Source of the DNA: Basidiobolus meristosporus CBS 931.73 | Taxonomy: Eukaryota; Basidiobolomycota; Basidiobolomycetes; Basidiobolales; Basidiobolaceae | Direction: 5' to 3' | DNA length: 64,000 bases | NCBI GenBank assembly: GCA_002104905.1 | Contig: MCFE01000207.1 | Coordinates: forward strand, 1-64,000 | In this document: positions 45,753 to 58,052 of the stretch, in pieces | How positions within the stretch are numbered: position 1 is the stretch's first letter | Layout of the letters: every line of letters starts with the position of its first letter | The notes under the pieces: model-generated | What the model was told of the DNA's origin: nothing | Database searches by the model: none | Seen by the model: the letters and a program-made list of their open reading frames with translations, nothing else | Program-made: the position numbers and the translations under genes

Positions 45753-46135
45753 GTTATTCTCTATAGCTTCACATATCAAATGATGTCTAATATCTATGTG
45801 CTTGGTTCTAGCATGATAAGTTGGATTTCTATCCAATTGTATACATCCTTGAATATCTTGAAATAAAGTAATAGGTTCTTTCTGACATAGTTCAAAGCCC
45901 TTAAAGAGCTTTCTTAGCAACATTGCTTCTTTTGTAGCTTCACAGGCTGTCATATACTCTGCCTCTGTGGTAGAAAGTGCTACAGTTGGTTGCTTTCTTG
46001 AATTCCATGAAATTGCTCCTTTACAATAAAGAAAGGTGCATCCTGTGGTGGATCTTCTGTCTTCTAAATTTTGTCCCCAATCAGCATCAGAGCAACCCAC
46101 AAGATCTTGTTCTGAACTCTTATAGGTGTATCTGA
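45753..46135 (-). pseudogene. RNase H fragment of element C
   Basis: Reads DLVGCSDADWG, the first catalytic Asp block of copia RNase H, then CKGAISWNSRKQ, ALSTTEAEYMTACEA and TKHIDIRHH. It is the only copy in the window that keeps the SDADWG block. It is cut on its N-terminal side by the LTR at 46136. Confidence 0.8.
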
Positions 46136-46355
46136 TGTTGTAAAAATTTGTAATTCCACCTAAATATTCACCTAACTGAGTCACTTAGATCATTACCTTC
46201 AAACCCTAGAGGATGTTGACCAAATTACTAGTTGGGATTTACTTGGAATATTTTAACCAAAATACCAGATACCCAGAATATGAAAATTCTCAAGGTTGTC
46301 CAAACAGCCCCAAACTTTGCACACATGTTCTTGAGACTTTTCTTAACCTATTCTA

Positions 46356-46704
46356 TGTTGTAAGAGTCTTGGAGATATTGGAAGTGATTGGGAGAACAAG
46401 TAGATTATGTGGTTTTCACTTAATGATTTATTGAATGTAAAAGTGGTATTTATACTTTTACCTGGTCTTGGCATTACAAACATGTAGAATAGGTTAAAGA
46501 AGGTCCCAAAAACATGTGTGCAAAGTTTGGGGCTGTTTGGACAACTTTGAGAATTTTCATGTTCTGGGTACCTGGTATTTTGGTGAAAATATTCTAAGTA
46601 AATCCCGACAAGGAATTTGGTCAGTATTCTCTAGGATTTGAAGGTGATGATCTAAGTGACTAAGTTAGGTGAGTATTTAGGTGGAAATACGAATTTTTAC
46701 AACA
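46356..46704 (-). repeat. 3' LTR of element B
   Basis: 349 bp, TGTTGTAAG to TTTACAACA on the plus strand. Preceded by the polypurine tract on the element's strand. Confidence 0.92.
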
Positions 46705-46715
46705 CTCCCACTCAG

Positions 46716-49700
46716 CTAAATGTTCATACTGACTAGTCCTAATTTTGACCTAAGATATTCAAACTTGTCTCTAGCTAATGGTTTGGTAAATATGTCTGCA
46801 ATTATTTCATCTGTAGAACAGTAAACTAAGCTAACTAAGTTATTCTCTATAGCTTCACATATGAAATGATGTCTAATATCTATGTGCGTGGTTCTAGCAT
46901 GAAAAGTTGGATTTCTACCTAGTTGTATACATCCTTGATTATCTTGAAGTAAAGTAATAGGCGTTTTTTGACATAGGCCTAAATCTGCAAAGAGCTTTCT
47001 TAACCATATTGCTTCTTTTGTAGCTTCACAGGCTGCCATATACTCTGCCTCTGTAATAGAAAGTGCTACGGTTGGTTGCTTTCTTGAATTCCATGAAATT
47101 GCTCCTTTACAGTAACAAAAGGTGTATCAGATGGCACCAAGCTCTCTTGATTTGGTTGAGTTTTGACCAAGTTAAGGTTTGTCTCCATTGGGGTAGCTGC
47201 CGGTTTACAGTCTTCCATTTTGTACTTCTTTAGTATATCTTGAATATACTTGGATTGGCTTAGGGTGATAGTCTGGGTACTTCTGTCTATGGAGAACTTA
47301 ATCCCTAAGTAGTAACTGAGTTCTCCTAGATCAGACATCTTGAACTCCTTAGATAGGCTGGATTTAGTCTCTTCCAATGTTTCTAGGTTATTGGCAGCTA
47401 TAATAAGATCATCCACATATAGAGCTAATAGAACTGAATTTGCTCTATCTGGCTTATAGTATATACTATAGTCAGCATTACTCCTTTTGAAACTCAAAGA
47501 TTCCAAATAAGAATCTATCTTGCAATTCCAGGCTCTTGGTGATTGTTTGAGACCATATAGTGGCTTTTTAAGCTTGCAGACCAAATGGGGGTTATCTTGG
47601 TCAACAAACCCATCAGGCTGGTCCATATACACATCCTCATCAAGTTCTCCATTCAAAAATGCAGCTTTTACATCCATTTGATGAATAAAAAACTTATATT
47701 TGGCTGCAATAGCCAATATTAATCTGATGGAATTAAACTTAGCTACCGGTGCAAAGGTCTCAGAATAGTCAAGTCCTTTTGTTTGAGAGTATCCTTTGGC
47801 TACAAGTATTGCTTTGTATCTTTCAATTGTACCATCAGCTTTGTATTTTGTCTTGAAGACCCATCTGCATCCAATTGATTTTTGGTTGATTGGTAATTTC
47901 ACTAAGTCCCAAGTTTGATTTTCCATCAGGGCCTGATATTCCTCAGTCATTGCAGATCTCCAAAACTTTGTCTGAGGGCTATTTAGGGCCTCTTTTACAG
48001 TCTGGGGTTCATCAATATGGACTGAATAGGCATAGGCTAAGTTTGTACCCTCATTGATATAGTAATTTGGGCTGTTTCTTGTCTGATTGGATCTCCAGGC
48101 ATTTGATACTGGAATGATCACTTCTGGGATATTCCTGGGCACTGATTCTGGCTGAACCATGGTTGTAGAGTCCTCTGGAGTGAAAAAATTTTCATTGTTT
48201 TGCTCTGATTCAATCCTGACAATTGGTGGACTTGAGATCAAATTTTCGTCATCATCTGATGTCATTTTTTGTGAAAATTTTGAATTTTCATCAAACAACA
48301 CATCCCTGGACTTGATCAGCTTCTTTGCTTTGGTATTGTAGAGTCTGTATGCCTTACTCTCATTGCAGTAGCCCAAAAATATGCATTTTACACTTTTTGG
48401 CTCAAATTTTGACTGATTTCCGGCCGGTTTTTTGGCATATGCTGTACACCCAAATATTCTTAGATGTTCTGCACTTGGTCTGTATCCATACCATGCTTCA
48501 AATGGAGTAGAATCACCAAGTATTCTGCTATAACTCCTATTTCTAAGATATACAGCGGTGGCAACTGATTCCGCCCAAAAATCATAGGCTAATTTTTGAT
48601 CATGGATCATAGATCTTGCCATATCAGTTATTGATCTGTTAGCTTGTTCTGCTACTCCATTTTGCTGTGGGGAGTATGGTACAGTAGTCTCTTGCTTTAT
48701 CCCATGAATTTTGCAGAAGTGGATGAAGAGTTTTGAGGTATATCCTCCACCATTGTCAGAGCGTATTTTCTTGATTTTTTCACCAGTTTCTCTCTCCACC
48801 ATGGCTTTAAACTCCCTGAGCTTAGACAGAGCTTCTTCCTTTCTCTCCATGAAGTAGACCAATGTGTATCTTGTATAATCATCAATAAAAGTGATTAAAT
48901 ACTTCATCCCGCCTAAGGATAAATTTTGCATAGGTCCACACAGATCTGAGTGAATTAGATCTAATTTTTTCTTAGTTTTGATTAACCCAGAGCTCTTGAA
49001 CGGTTGTCTGGCTTGTTTCCCATATATGCAGGCTTCACAGTGCTCCAAATTAGCTGGGGGATCAATTTTCACTCCAGAAATTAGCCGATCTTTGCTCATT
49101 TTACGCAAATAACCAAAATTGATGTGTCCAAATCTCCTGTGCCAAAGCATTGGTGTTTCTTCATTTAAGTTACTTATATTGGCTTCCAGATATGATGGAA
49201 TATAAGTCAACTTGTATAGATTCTGATCTCTGATGCCCAAAGCAATATGAGCACCATTTTGATCAGTGATCCTGCATCCAGAATGGTCAAAACTGAAACT
49301 GAGTCCTTCTGCTGTGGCCTTGCTTACAGAGAGTAGGTTCTTGGCTATTTCTGGTACATAGAGTACTTCTTTAAAGGTCAGTGTATGGCTTCCTTCACTG
49401 CTTCTAAGGTTTACTTGGATAGTTCCTTCTCCCACTGCATCAAGTGTTCAATTGTCACCCATGAAAACCTTCTTAATTGGAATTTCTTGATATTGGGTAA
49501 AAAGTTCTTTTTGGTGTGTAAAGTGTTGAGATGCTCCAGAGTCAATATACCACATCTGAGAATCCTTGTTTGTGGTCATATTTAGTGCAGATATGAATAG
49601 TCTATCTTCAGTTGTTGCAGCATTTCCATATTTAGGCTTCTTTCGCTGAAAATCTCTCTTTTTGAAACACCGGTCTGATGTGTGTCCTTTCCTTTTGCAG

Positions 49701-50402
49701 TAGTTGCAAAATAGGTTGCTGTTGCCTTTGTAGGGTCTTGGGTACCTCCTTTGTTGGTTATCATTGCTTATTAAAGCATTTTCTTCTTCCTTCCTATTGG
49801 CACTTGATTTTCTTAATTCTTCATCCAGGAGCCTTCCATATACGTAATTTAAGGTCAAATCTTCAGTTCTGGACTCTAGGGCTGATACAAGGCCTTAAAA
49901 CTTGTCTGTCAGGCTATTCAGGATGGTAACTATCACATCCTCATCAGTAGTTGGTATGCCCACAGATTCCATTTCATCTACCAGCAGGGTAATTCTGTTA
50001 ATTAGATTTCTCATTTCTTCTCCTGGCAGCATCTTTGTAGTAAAGAATTTTCTTCTCAGATACATTTTCTTGGCAGCTGAACATGACTGGTAGGTGTCCT
50101 CTAATGCTTTCCAGGCATTCTTTGCCGTTTTTGCTCTTGAGCATTAAATTAGCAATTTGTCCTTGACATTAAGGCAAATGCAGTTAAAGGCACTTTGTTC
50201 TTTCTTCTGGTACTTCAAGGCTTCCTCTCCCACGTTTTTAGGAGGGCATTCTTCTCCCATGACAATATCCCAAAGGCCTCTTTCTTGTAGCAGCATCTTC
50301 ATCTTCACCTTCCACACTTAGTAGTTAGATCCATCCAACTTTTCAGCAGAGGGAAAAATTCCAGTAATAGCAGTAGTAGACATTGCAGAGAGTGACAGCT
50401 TG
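46716..50402 (-). pseudogene. Gag-Pol polyprotein of element B with stops and an RT/RNase H deletion
   Basis: Start near 50402 (MIPKLSLSAMSTT). Gag has a CCHC knuckle (CNYCKRKGHTSDRC); protease WYIDSGASQHFT; pre-integrase LWHRRFGHINF with CEACIYGKQ; integrase DLCGPMQN...FIDDYTRYT and the second Asp/Glu region IRSDNGG...SPQQNGVAEQ. The RT palm reads LYVDDLIIAANNLE (YVDD about 47408-47419). Stops lie at 50318-50320, 50144-50146, 49895-49897 and 49448-49450. After SLVPSD the frame jumps into RNase H text (CKGAISWN) and is lost; RNase H resumes in another frame (ACEATKEAIWLRKLF to 46716). The SDADWG block is missing. The long 47066-49435 frame (789 residues) is otherwise intact. Confidence 0.9.
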
Positions 50403-50414
50403 GGGATCATAACC
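50402..50414 (-). promoter_or_regulatory. Primer-binding site of element B
   Basis: The plus strand reads GGGGATCATAACC, one base different from the GGGGCTCATAACC site of element A. Same position and type: complementary to the initiator tRNA-Met anticodon arm. Confidence 0.65.
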
Positions 50415-50763
50415 TGTTGTAAGAGTCTTGGAGATATTGGAAGTGATTGGGAGAACAAGTAGATTATGTGGTTTTCACTTAATGATTTATTGAATGTAAA
50501 AGTGGTATTTATACTTTTACCTGGTCTTGGCATTACAAACACGTAGAATAGGTTAAGGAAGGTCCCAAGAACATGTGTGCAAAGTTTGGGGCTGTTTGGA
50601 CAACTTTGAGATTTTTCATGTTCTGGGTACCTGGTATTTTGGTGAAAATATTCTAAGTAAATCCCAACAAGGAATTTGGTCAGTATTCTCTAGGATTTGA
50701 AGGTGATGATCTAAGTGACTAAGTTACGTGAATATTTAGGTGGAAATGCGAATTTTTACAACA
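50415..50763 (-). repeat. 5' LTR of element B
   Basis: 349 bp, about 98% identical to the 3' LTR by direct comparison; most differences are single transitions. Confidence 0.92.
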
Positions 50764-50897
50764 TTCTACATATTTGTTATGCCAAGATAATATAAATATA
50801 TAAATACTACTTTTACACAAATTATATGATAAAGTGAAAACCACATAATCTACTTGTTCTCCCAATCACTTCCAATATCTCCAAGACTCTTACAACA

Positions 50898-53239
50898 CTG
50901 ATAGTGCTGGCTGACAACTCCTACTGAATATCAGATATCTGAACATGTTCTAAGCATGCTCTACATCAGACAACTGGCCATAGATTGATAAGCAAAGTCT
51001 GGGCTTTTAGATGATGCCAAGCTCTCTTAATTTGGTTTATCTTTGACCAAGTTAAGGTTTGTCTCCATTTGGGTGGCTCCCAGTTACAATCTTCCAATTG
51101 GTATTTCATTAGTGTATCTTGAATATACTTGGATTGGCTTAGGGTAAAATTTTGAATACTTCTGTCCATGCAGAACTTTATCCCTTAGCAGTGACTGAGT
51201 TCTCATAGATTGGACATCTTGAGCTCCTTAGATAGGCTGGATTTAGTCTCTTCCAATGCTTTAAGGTTATTGGCAGCTATAATAAGATCATCTACATAAT
51301 GAGCTAATAGAGCTGGATTTGCTCTATCTGGCTTCTAGTATAAACTATAGTCATCAGTACTCTTTTGGAAACTCAAAGATTCCAAATAAGAATATATCTT
51401 GCAATTCCAGGCTCTTAGTGATTGTTTGAGTCCGTATAGAGATTTCTTAAGCTTGCAGACCAAATGAGGGTTATCCTAGTAAACACACCCACCAGGCTGG
51501 TCCACATAGATGCCCTCATTAAGTCCCCACTCAAAAATTAAGTATTTATATGCATTTGATGTATAAATTACTTATACTTGGCTGAAATTACCAGTATTGT
51601 TTGATGGAATTCAACCTGGCTACTGGTGCAAAGGTCTTGATATAGTCAAGTCCTTTTGTTTCAGTGTATCCTTTGGCCACAAGTATTGTGTTGTGTTTTT
51701 CAGTTGTACCATCAGCCTTGTATTTTGCTGTGAAGACTCATCTACATCCAATTGCTTTTGGTTGGCTGGTAATCTTACTAAATCCCAAGTTTGATTTCCA
51801 TCAGAGCCTGATATGCCTCTGTCATTGCAGATCTCCAAAACTGTGTCTGAGGACTATTTTGGGTCTCTTTTACATTGTGGGGCTCATGAATAGGGACTGA
51901 ATTGGCATAGGCTAAGTTTGTACTCTCATTGATAGAGTAATTTTGGCTATTTCTGGTCCAGTTGGATCTTATGGCTTGTGATACTAAAATGCTCACTACT
52001 GGGATATTCCTGGGCACCAATTCTGGCTGAACTGTAGTTGTAGAGTCCTCCGGAGTGAAAAGGTTTTCCTTGTTTTGCTCCAATTCAATCCTGGCTATTG
52101 GTAGACCTGAGATCAGATTTTTGCTATGATCTGACGTCATTTTTTGCGTAAATTTGAGTTTTTAACAAACAACCCATCACTTGACATAATCAGATTCTGT
52201 GCTTTGGTATAGTAGGGTCTGTATGCTCTACTCTCATTGCAGTAGCTCAAAAATATGCAATTTACACTTCTTGGCTCATGCTTAGACTGATTTCTGGGCT
52301 GTTTCTTGGCATATGCTGTGCACTAAGATACTATTAGATGTCCTGCATTTGGTCTGTATCCATGCCATGCTTCAAGTGGAGTAAAATCACAAAGTATTCC
52401 TTTGTAACTCCATTTTTAAGGTTTACAGCTGTGGCATTCATTCTGCCCAAAATCATAGGATAATCTTTGATCATAGATCATAGATCATGCCAGATCAGTT
52501 ATTGATATGTTTGCACATTTAGCTACTGCATTTTGCTGTAGGGAGTATTGCACAGTTGTCTCTTGATTTAGCCCACAATTTTTGCAGAAGTGAATGAAGA
52601 GTTTTGAGGTATACTCTCCACTATTGTCAGAGTATGTTTTCTTGATTTTTACCAGTTTCTCTCTCCAGCATGGCTATAAACTTGCTGAGCTTAGACAGAG
52701 CATCTTCCTTTCTGTGCATGAAGTAGGCACAATTGTAACCTGAAAAATCAACAACAAGAGATATGAAATACGCATTCAGCCTAAGGATAAATTTTGCATT
52801 TGTTCACACAGAACTAAGTGAATTTGATGCACTTTTTTTTAGTTTTCATTCACCCAGAGCTCCTGAACAGTTGTCTGGCTTGTTTTCAATATATACAGGC
52901 CTCACAGGGCTCCAATTTAGCTGAGGGACTAACTTTATTCCAGAAACTAGCTGATCTTAGATTATTTTGCACAAATAATTGTATCTGATGTGTCCAAATC
53001 TCCTGTGCCAAAGCATTGGTATTTCTTCATTTAAGCTACTTGAGTTGGCTTCCAGATATGATGGGATATAACTCTACTTGCATAGATTCTGATCTTTGAT
53101 ACCCAAAGCATTATGGGCACCATTGTGATCAGTGATCTTGCATCCAGAATGGTCAAAGCTGAAACTGAGTCCTTCTGCTGTAGCCTTGCTTACAGATAGT
53201 AGGTTCTTGGCTATATCTGGTACATAGAGTACTTATCTG
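50898..53239 (-). pseudogene. Reverse transcriptase to pre-integrase part of element C
   Basis: Aligns with element B from late RT (50898, with a VGVVSQHYQ-like end) through RT, linker, integrase and pre-integrase to the 'ggtacatagagtactt' word. Frequent stops, short deletions and substitutions; the longest remaining frames are only 60-120 codons (for example 51778-52140). Confidence 0.8.
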
Positions 53240-53587
53240 TGTTGTAATTATTGAGTTGTCACCTAAATATTCATGCTTACTTAGTCAAATAAGTCTTATA
53301 CTTTGATTGACATTCTGTCCTGACCAGATTTCTTATTGGGATTTGTTTAGATTATTTTCAGCAAATTGCCAGGTACCCATATTATTATTTTTCTCAAGGT
53401 TGTCCAAAAGACCCCAGGCTTTGCACACATACTCTTGGGACCTTCCTAACAAACTCTGCATGTTTGTTTTCTCTACTCTATCAAATGTATAAATACTTTA
53501 CTTTTGATCAATAAATCTACAAGTGAATAACATGTAAATCTTCTAGTTCTCCACATCACTTCCAATACTCCTCAGAATATTGCAACA
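53240..53587 (+). repeat. 5' LTR of element D
   Basis: 348 bp, TGTTGTAATTATTG to AATATTGCAACA, with the same TGTTG/CAACA ends as the copia LTRs. Confidence 0.85.
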
Positions 53588-53600
53588 GGCTATGAGCCCC
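53588..53600 (+). promoter_or_regulatory. Primer-binding site of element D
   Basis: Reads GGCTATGAGCCCC immediately after the 5' LTR. This is complementary, with one mismatch, to GGGGCTCATAACC of initiator tRNA-Met. Confidence 0.65.
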
Positions 53601-56600
53601 AAGCTTGCTGTCCTCTTGGTGTCTACTTTGCTTTGGATCCTTTTCTACTGGTTTGGCGGATGACTTTCCATACTATTGCTCTGCCAGTGTTGCAAAAAAA
53701 ATAGATCATTATTGAATGACTGCCAGTGTAGTGGGGTGACAGTGACACCCACTGACAGATGTGCTCATTCCCATATTTTCTACTTCCCTATATCTCCACT
53801 ACACTTATTTTAGTTTTATCCCATTTGTCTAACCTGATCAGTACTATCCCATAAGCCAGTTGACTATCACACCTGCTTACCTTATTACATAAGTTATCCC
53901 TCACTTTATGAAAGATTACTAGCTATAAGTGCCTCTATACTAGGCAAGTACCCGTGCCAGTACCTATGACACATAATCAACCTGTGTCACCATCCCTACC
54001 ATTTCCACACTATATATGGTATCCCTATGTTACACAGGTCTCAGAATACTAATTCATGATTGGTTGGATGTGCTGTGCCTCTTAGAACCTTCTGACACAT
54101 ACTTAGAACATTCTTAAGTCATTCTGATGTCATTAAGATTTCTATTGATATCCAAAACCTTCTGGAACATCATGATTAGTAATCACTTAGCCAGCAAGAA
54201 AAGTATGTAAGGGAGGCTATCCCTCAACAATATATCATCATCCCTTTTATCAATATACCAACTTGTTGATTAGTGTGATCACTGCTACCTGCTGCCACCG
54301 GAACTTCCAACCCCAGACCACAGGACACTTCAAGGAAACCATGCTGACAGCCAACTGACCTTGGAGGCACTACTTGTGTGGAATACTCAGAGTAGGTATC
54401 TTTTGTTATATTTGATTCTTCCCCAAGTTTGTTCTTGTACAGGCAAAGATACTTTTCTGTCATTGTAATTATTGATCACAGTTGCATCCTTATCAAGTCC
54501 CTGCTGGTGGAATTTACAGTTGTTTTGACTTTGGAAGCTTTAGTACATTGTTATCTCAAAGGACGCTGAACCCAACACATACTTTTGTTAAGACACCAAC
54601 TAAGTTGGGGATTGTAGCTCAACAGTTTTCCCTTGACAAGCTTGCGGCTTTATTCCCCATCACATTAGATTAGAGACAGAACCCAAGTATTCCTAGCAAG
54701 TTTCTGCCAGAGGTTATTGCACCCAGTGAACACCCCACACACAAAACACTTGAGAAGTGTTGGACATATCTCTCCCTTGGACCTACACCACCATACCAGA
54801 AGGATTTTACCAAAATCTGTTGCCACTCAAAATACAGCTGACAATGCAAGAACTGGAGCTGTTAACCGCCATTCCTGACTATCTATTGATAGAAAAAGAT
54901 CTCAGAAACAAGCTCCCTGAATTGTAAGGATCCCAATGATGTATAATACATATATATCCACCTGGAGTATGGATGTGTACTACACAATTCATTGGAAGAA
55001 TGCTATAATTGTATCTAGTGTTTTGATACTAAAACCAGTGTACCAGGAGCTAAATATGGAGCTGTTAGACGTATTATCACTCTGTCTTAGTCTCAAAACA
55101 GTGGGAGAATGTAATATACAAATTTAGCAAAATCAACTCAAGAAGATTCTACTGCCAGCCAAAGGAGAGAATCATATAACTACAAGCCTGATTGGAGTAT
55201 AAAACCAATCAACAGTTGGTCAGTATACAGTCAGAGCCCCTCAGAAGATAACATAGTACTTTATACTTGTTACATATATATCATTTATTACAGTGGGAGA
55301 AAACACTTAGCGATATTTAACTTCTCTGGATCAGATCAGAAGAACTTTGCTTGATCACATCACCACCAAGCTTCACAACTCAGGATACAGATATATTGGA
55401 GTCTGATACCAAAGTATTGATGAAGCTAGCTATCAAATGCAGCTTATTTGATCAAATTTGGTCAACTCTATCAAAAGTTATGACTGTTCTAAGTGGATGC
55501 TGATTTTGATTATTTCACTCTCAGATAGTCAGATATTCTGGAACAATGATGTCTTGGAGACTCTTGTGCTCAAAAACACCATGGTACCACCTGCTAGGAA
55601 GTCCAGATCCACCCCACAAAAGGAATTATGCCTGGGTCATCAGCAGAAAAAGAAAAGAAGAAAAAATGGAATATACTACTACTGCAAACTAGGGTACTTC
55701 CCAAATGGAGCCAAAACTTATGTAGGCTGTATTTGCACTATCTGGCAATGCAGATATGCGCTATGGTGCCTCTTGTACAAAGTTCTCAAGCCAGAAATCC
55801 CAGAAGAGCCTTGAAACTTCAACAGGATCTGTCAGATATTGTAGTATATATTGGAACAGATTATTTAATGCAGAAGTCTTGATGTCTGCTGTCTATGGAG
55901 CTGAAAGAAAAAGGTGCAAGGATCAACCAAGATGCTTTTTATGGATTCTGCAGACACTGAGAAGATTAGTTAGCCTCTTAAACCAACCTCAAGGTTGAAA
56001 ATAACTATTAGGAGAATAAGGATAATCAAAGCCCTTGTTAAGGAGAATCTCAATTCTGAAAAAGAGCCAATCTCTGTTCTACAAGTATATTCTGATAAGA
56101 CAAAAGCAGCTGTATCAGTCCAAATCAGTAGAAGCACTCTAAGAATAGCTACCAAACAACCAATGATGAAGTTCAATACCAAACTGGGTAAATCAAGAAG
56201 CAAATGGTCTTTGAATCTACCACAAATGATGTAATCAGTTCTAAGAAATATTTTGCTACTTAAAGAAGACAAAGATGACCATCCTAGACCATTTTTGTGA
56301 ATTTGAATCACTAAACAGACATGGTTCAAGTGGGAGCAGGCTATCCCAGCTCAGAGTTGTGCAAAAACCTTCTTTTTTGGCCATATCATATGTGCCACAG
56401 TGCCAGGAAACAAGGATAATCCAGAACAGGCTTAAATGACAAAACCTTAACTTGACCCAAAGTAGCTCACTATTTTTACCTCATATAGCATCTATATGAT
56501 GAAAGTAACAGCCCCTGAGCCTAATATGGACACACAGTGAAGTTGTCTAAATGGATTAGACTGTTGGCTGGAAATAAGGAAACTCCAGATCTGCCGTAAA

Positions 56601-56940
56601 TGACAAAACCTTAACTTGACCAAGAGTGGGTCAATGTTTCTCAAATAAGAAGCATTAGATAGCCCAGAGGCTATATATTATTATTATGATCTGTTAATCA
56701 GACTCAGCTTATTATTTAAGTCTGTACAACTGATCAAAGTTGATTATTAGTATTATGATCAGATTGTTCTGATTTTTTAGGCTTACTACCAAGTAGATAT
56801 GCACATTGAATTCCAAGTTACTTGTTCAATTAAGCTGAACACAAATGCATATACTGTTGGATAATATATTAGTCCAGTATGCAACACAGTTAAGTCTTAT
56901 ATGCTTATTACAGATTGCACACTCTCAATATGTATTTATT

Positions 56941-57675
56941 AGACTTGTTCCGTTGGATAGTGCCACATTGAGCCATGAGTGCCAAATGATGCCATAGTGT
57001 GCCAGGGAGGCCAAGTGAGCCTATACTTAGCCACAGAGTGTGAAACACAGCTCTGCATCTTCATGCAAAGCAGCCCCTGTGTTTCACCCATTGAGCTGGA
57101 AAAAGTCCATTTTTTTACCTTTTTTTTTGAATCAATGTCATGCAGGATGTGTAAGAGCACAAAAAGATATAAGACATGCATTGGGTACTCAATACCCATG
57201 GCACTCTGAATCTAGCTCCTGTAGCTTGTATCATGCCACAAATATGAATGGCACTATCTTGGTCCACTGGTACTATCTGGCACTATAAGTGCTTTATATA
57301 GGTTTTACTTTAGGGCTAATATTTAAATATAATTGCCAGATAGTACCAGTGGACCAAGATAGTGCCATTCATATTTGTGACATGATACAAGTCACAGGAG
57401 CTAGATTCAGAGTGCCATGGGTGTTGAGTATCAGATGCATGTCTTCAGTCCTTCTGTGCTCTCACACATCCTGAACAATATTGATTCAAAAAAAAGGTCA
57501 AAAAATGGATTTTCTCCAGCTCAATGGGTGAAACACAGGGGCTGCTTTGCATGAAGGTGCAGAGCTGTGTTTCACACTCTGTGGCCAAGTATAGGCTCAC
57601 TTGGCCTCCCTGGCACAGTATGGCATCATTTGGCACTCATGGCTCAATGTGGCACTATCCAACGGAACAAGTCTA
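56941..57675. repeat. Long inverted repeat (arms ~342 bp, loop ~51 bp)
   Basis: Left arm 56941-57282 and right arm 57334-57675 are reverse complements with an estimated 93-95% identity. Both arms start from the outside with AGACTTGTTCCGTTGGATAG. They include the word TGCCA many times. The transcript would fold into one hairpin. It sits in element D, only about 20 bp before its polypurine tract. It may be a foldback-type insertion, but no clear target duplication beyond ATT was seen. Confidence 0.85.
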
Positions 57676-57704
57676 TTACTTATGAATATTTTGTTGAATG
57701 GGAG

Positions 57705-58052
57705 TGTTGTAATTATTGACTTGTCACCTAAATATTCATGCTAACTTAGTCACATATATCTTAGACTGTGATTAGCATTCTGTCCTGACCAGATTTCTTG
57801 TTGGATTTACTTAGATTATTTACAACAAATTGTCAGGTACCCAGATTATTACTTTTCTGAAAGTTGTCCAAAAGGTCCCAAGCTTGGCACACATATTCTT
57901 GCAACCTCCCTTAACAAACTCTGCCCATTTATTTTCTCAATTCTATCAAAAGTATAAGTACCATACTTTTGATCAATAAATTGAGAAGTGAATAACATGT
58001 AAATCCTCTAGTTCTCCACATCACTTTCAATACTACTCAGAATATTGCAAAA
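57705..58052 (+). repeat. 3' LTR of element D
   Basis: 348 bp, TGTTGTAATTATTG to AATATTGCAAAA; the last bases have changed from CAACA to CAAAA. Confidence 0.8.

Larger units (their letters stand above)
46356..50763 (-). mobile_element. Young, nearly full-length copia element B (4408 bp)
   Basis: Both 349-bp LTRs are present (50763-50415 and 46704-46356), flanked by a perfect 5-bp target duplication TTCTA (46351-46355 and 50764-50768). I count 8 differences between the LTRs (about 98% identity). Gag, protease, integrase and reverse transcriptase are all recognisable. It is disabled by four in-frame stops and by a deletion that fuses late RT to the middle of RNase H. The polypurine tract GAGTGGGAG (46713-46705 on its strand) adjoins the 3' LTR. 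Confidence 0.92.
46136..50897 (+). repeat. Solo LTR (349 bp) in opposite orientation, split by element B
   Basis: The left part is 46136-46355 and the right part 50769-50897. Together they give exactly 349 bp, beginning TGTTGTAAAAATTTG and ending CTCTTACAACA, an LTR reading opposite to element B. The two halves are separated only by element B and its 5-bp duplication. The outer flanks share 'ctga' (46132-46135 and 50898-50901). No internal sequence accompanies it, so it is a solo LTR inside element C. Confidence 0.8.
53240..58052 (+). mobile_element. Coding-poor LTR element D (non-autonomous), plus strand
   Basis: 4813 bp with two 348-bp LTRs (53240-53587 and 57705-58052) that I judge roughly 85% identical. 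It has a primer-binding site at 53588-53600 and a polypurine tract GAATGGGAG at 57696-57704. The flanks ATCTG/GTCTG suggest a 5-bp duplication with one change, and it interrupts element C. Its LTRs are distant relatives of those of A, B and E. The ~4.1-kb interior has no recognisable integrase or reverse transcriptase. After the PBS a short frame starts MSPKLAVLL, like the gag start of A. A Lys-rich stretch followed by YYYCKLGYF near 55640-55700 may be a gag knuckle relic. It probably depended on a related autonomous copy. Confidence 0.8.

Noticed and set aside
56979-57636. Two similar short proteins (MPNDAI...) on opposite strands
   Set aside because: They are mirror translations of the two arms of the inverted repeat, not genes.
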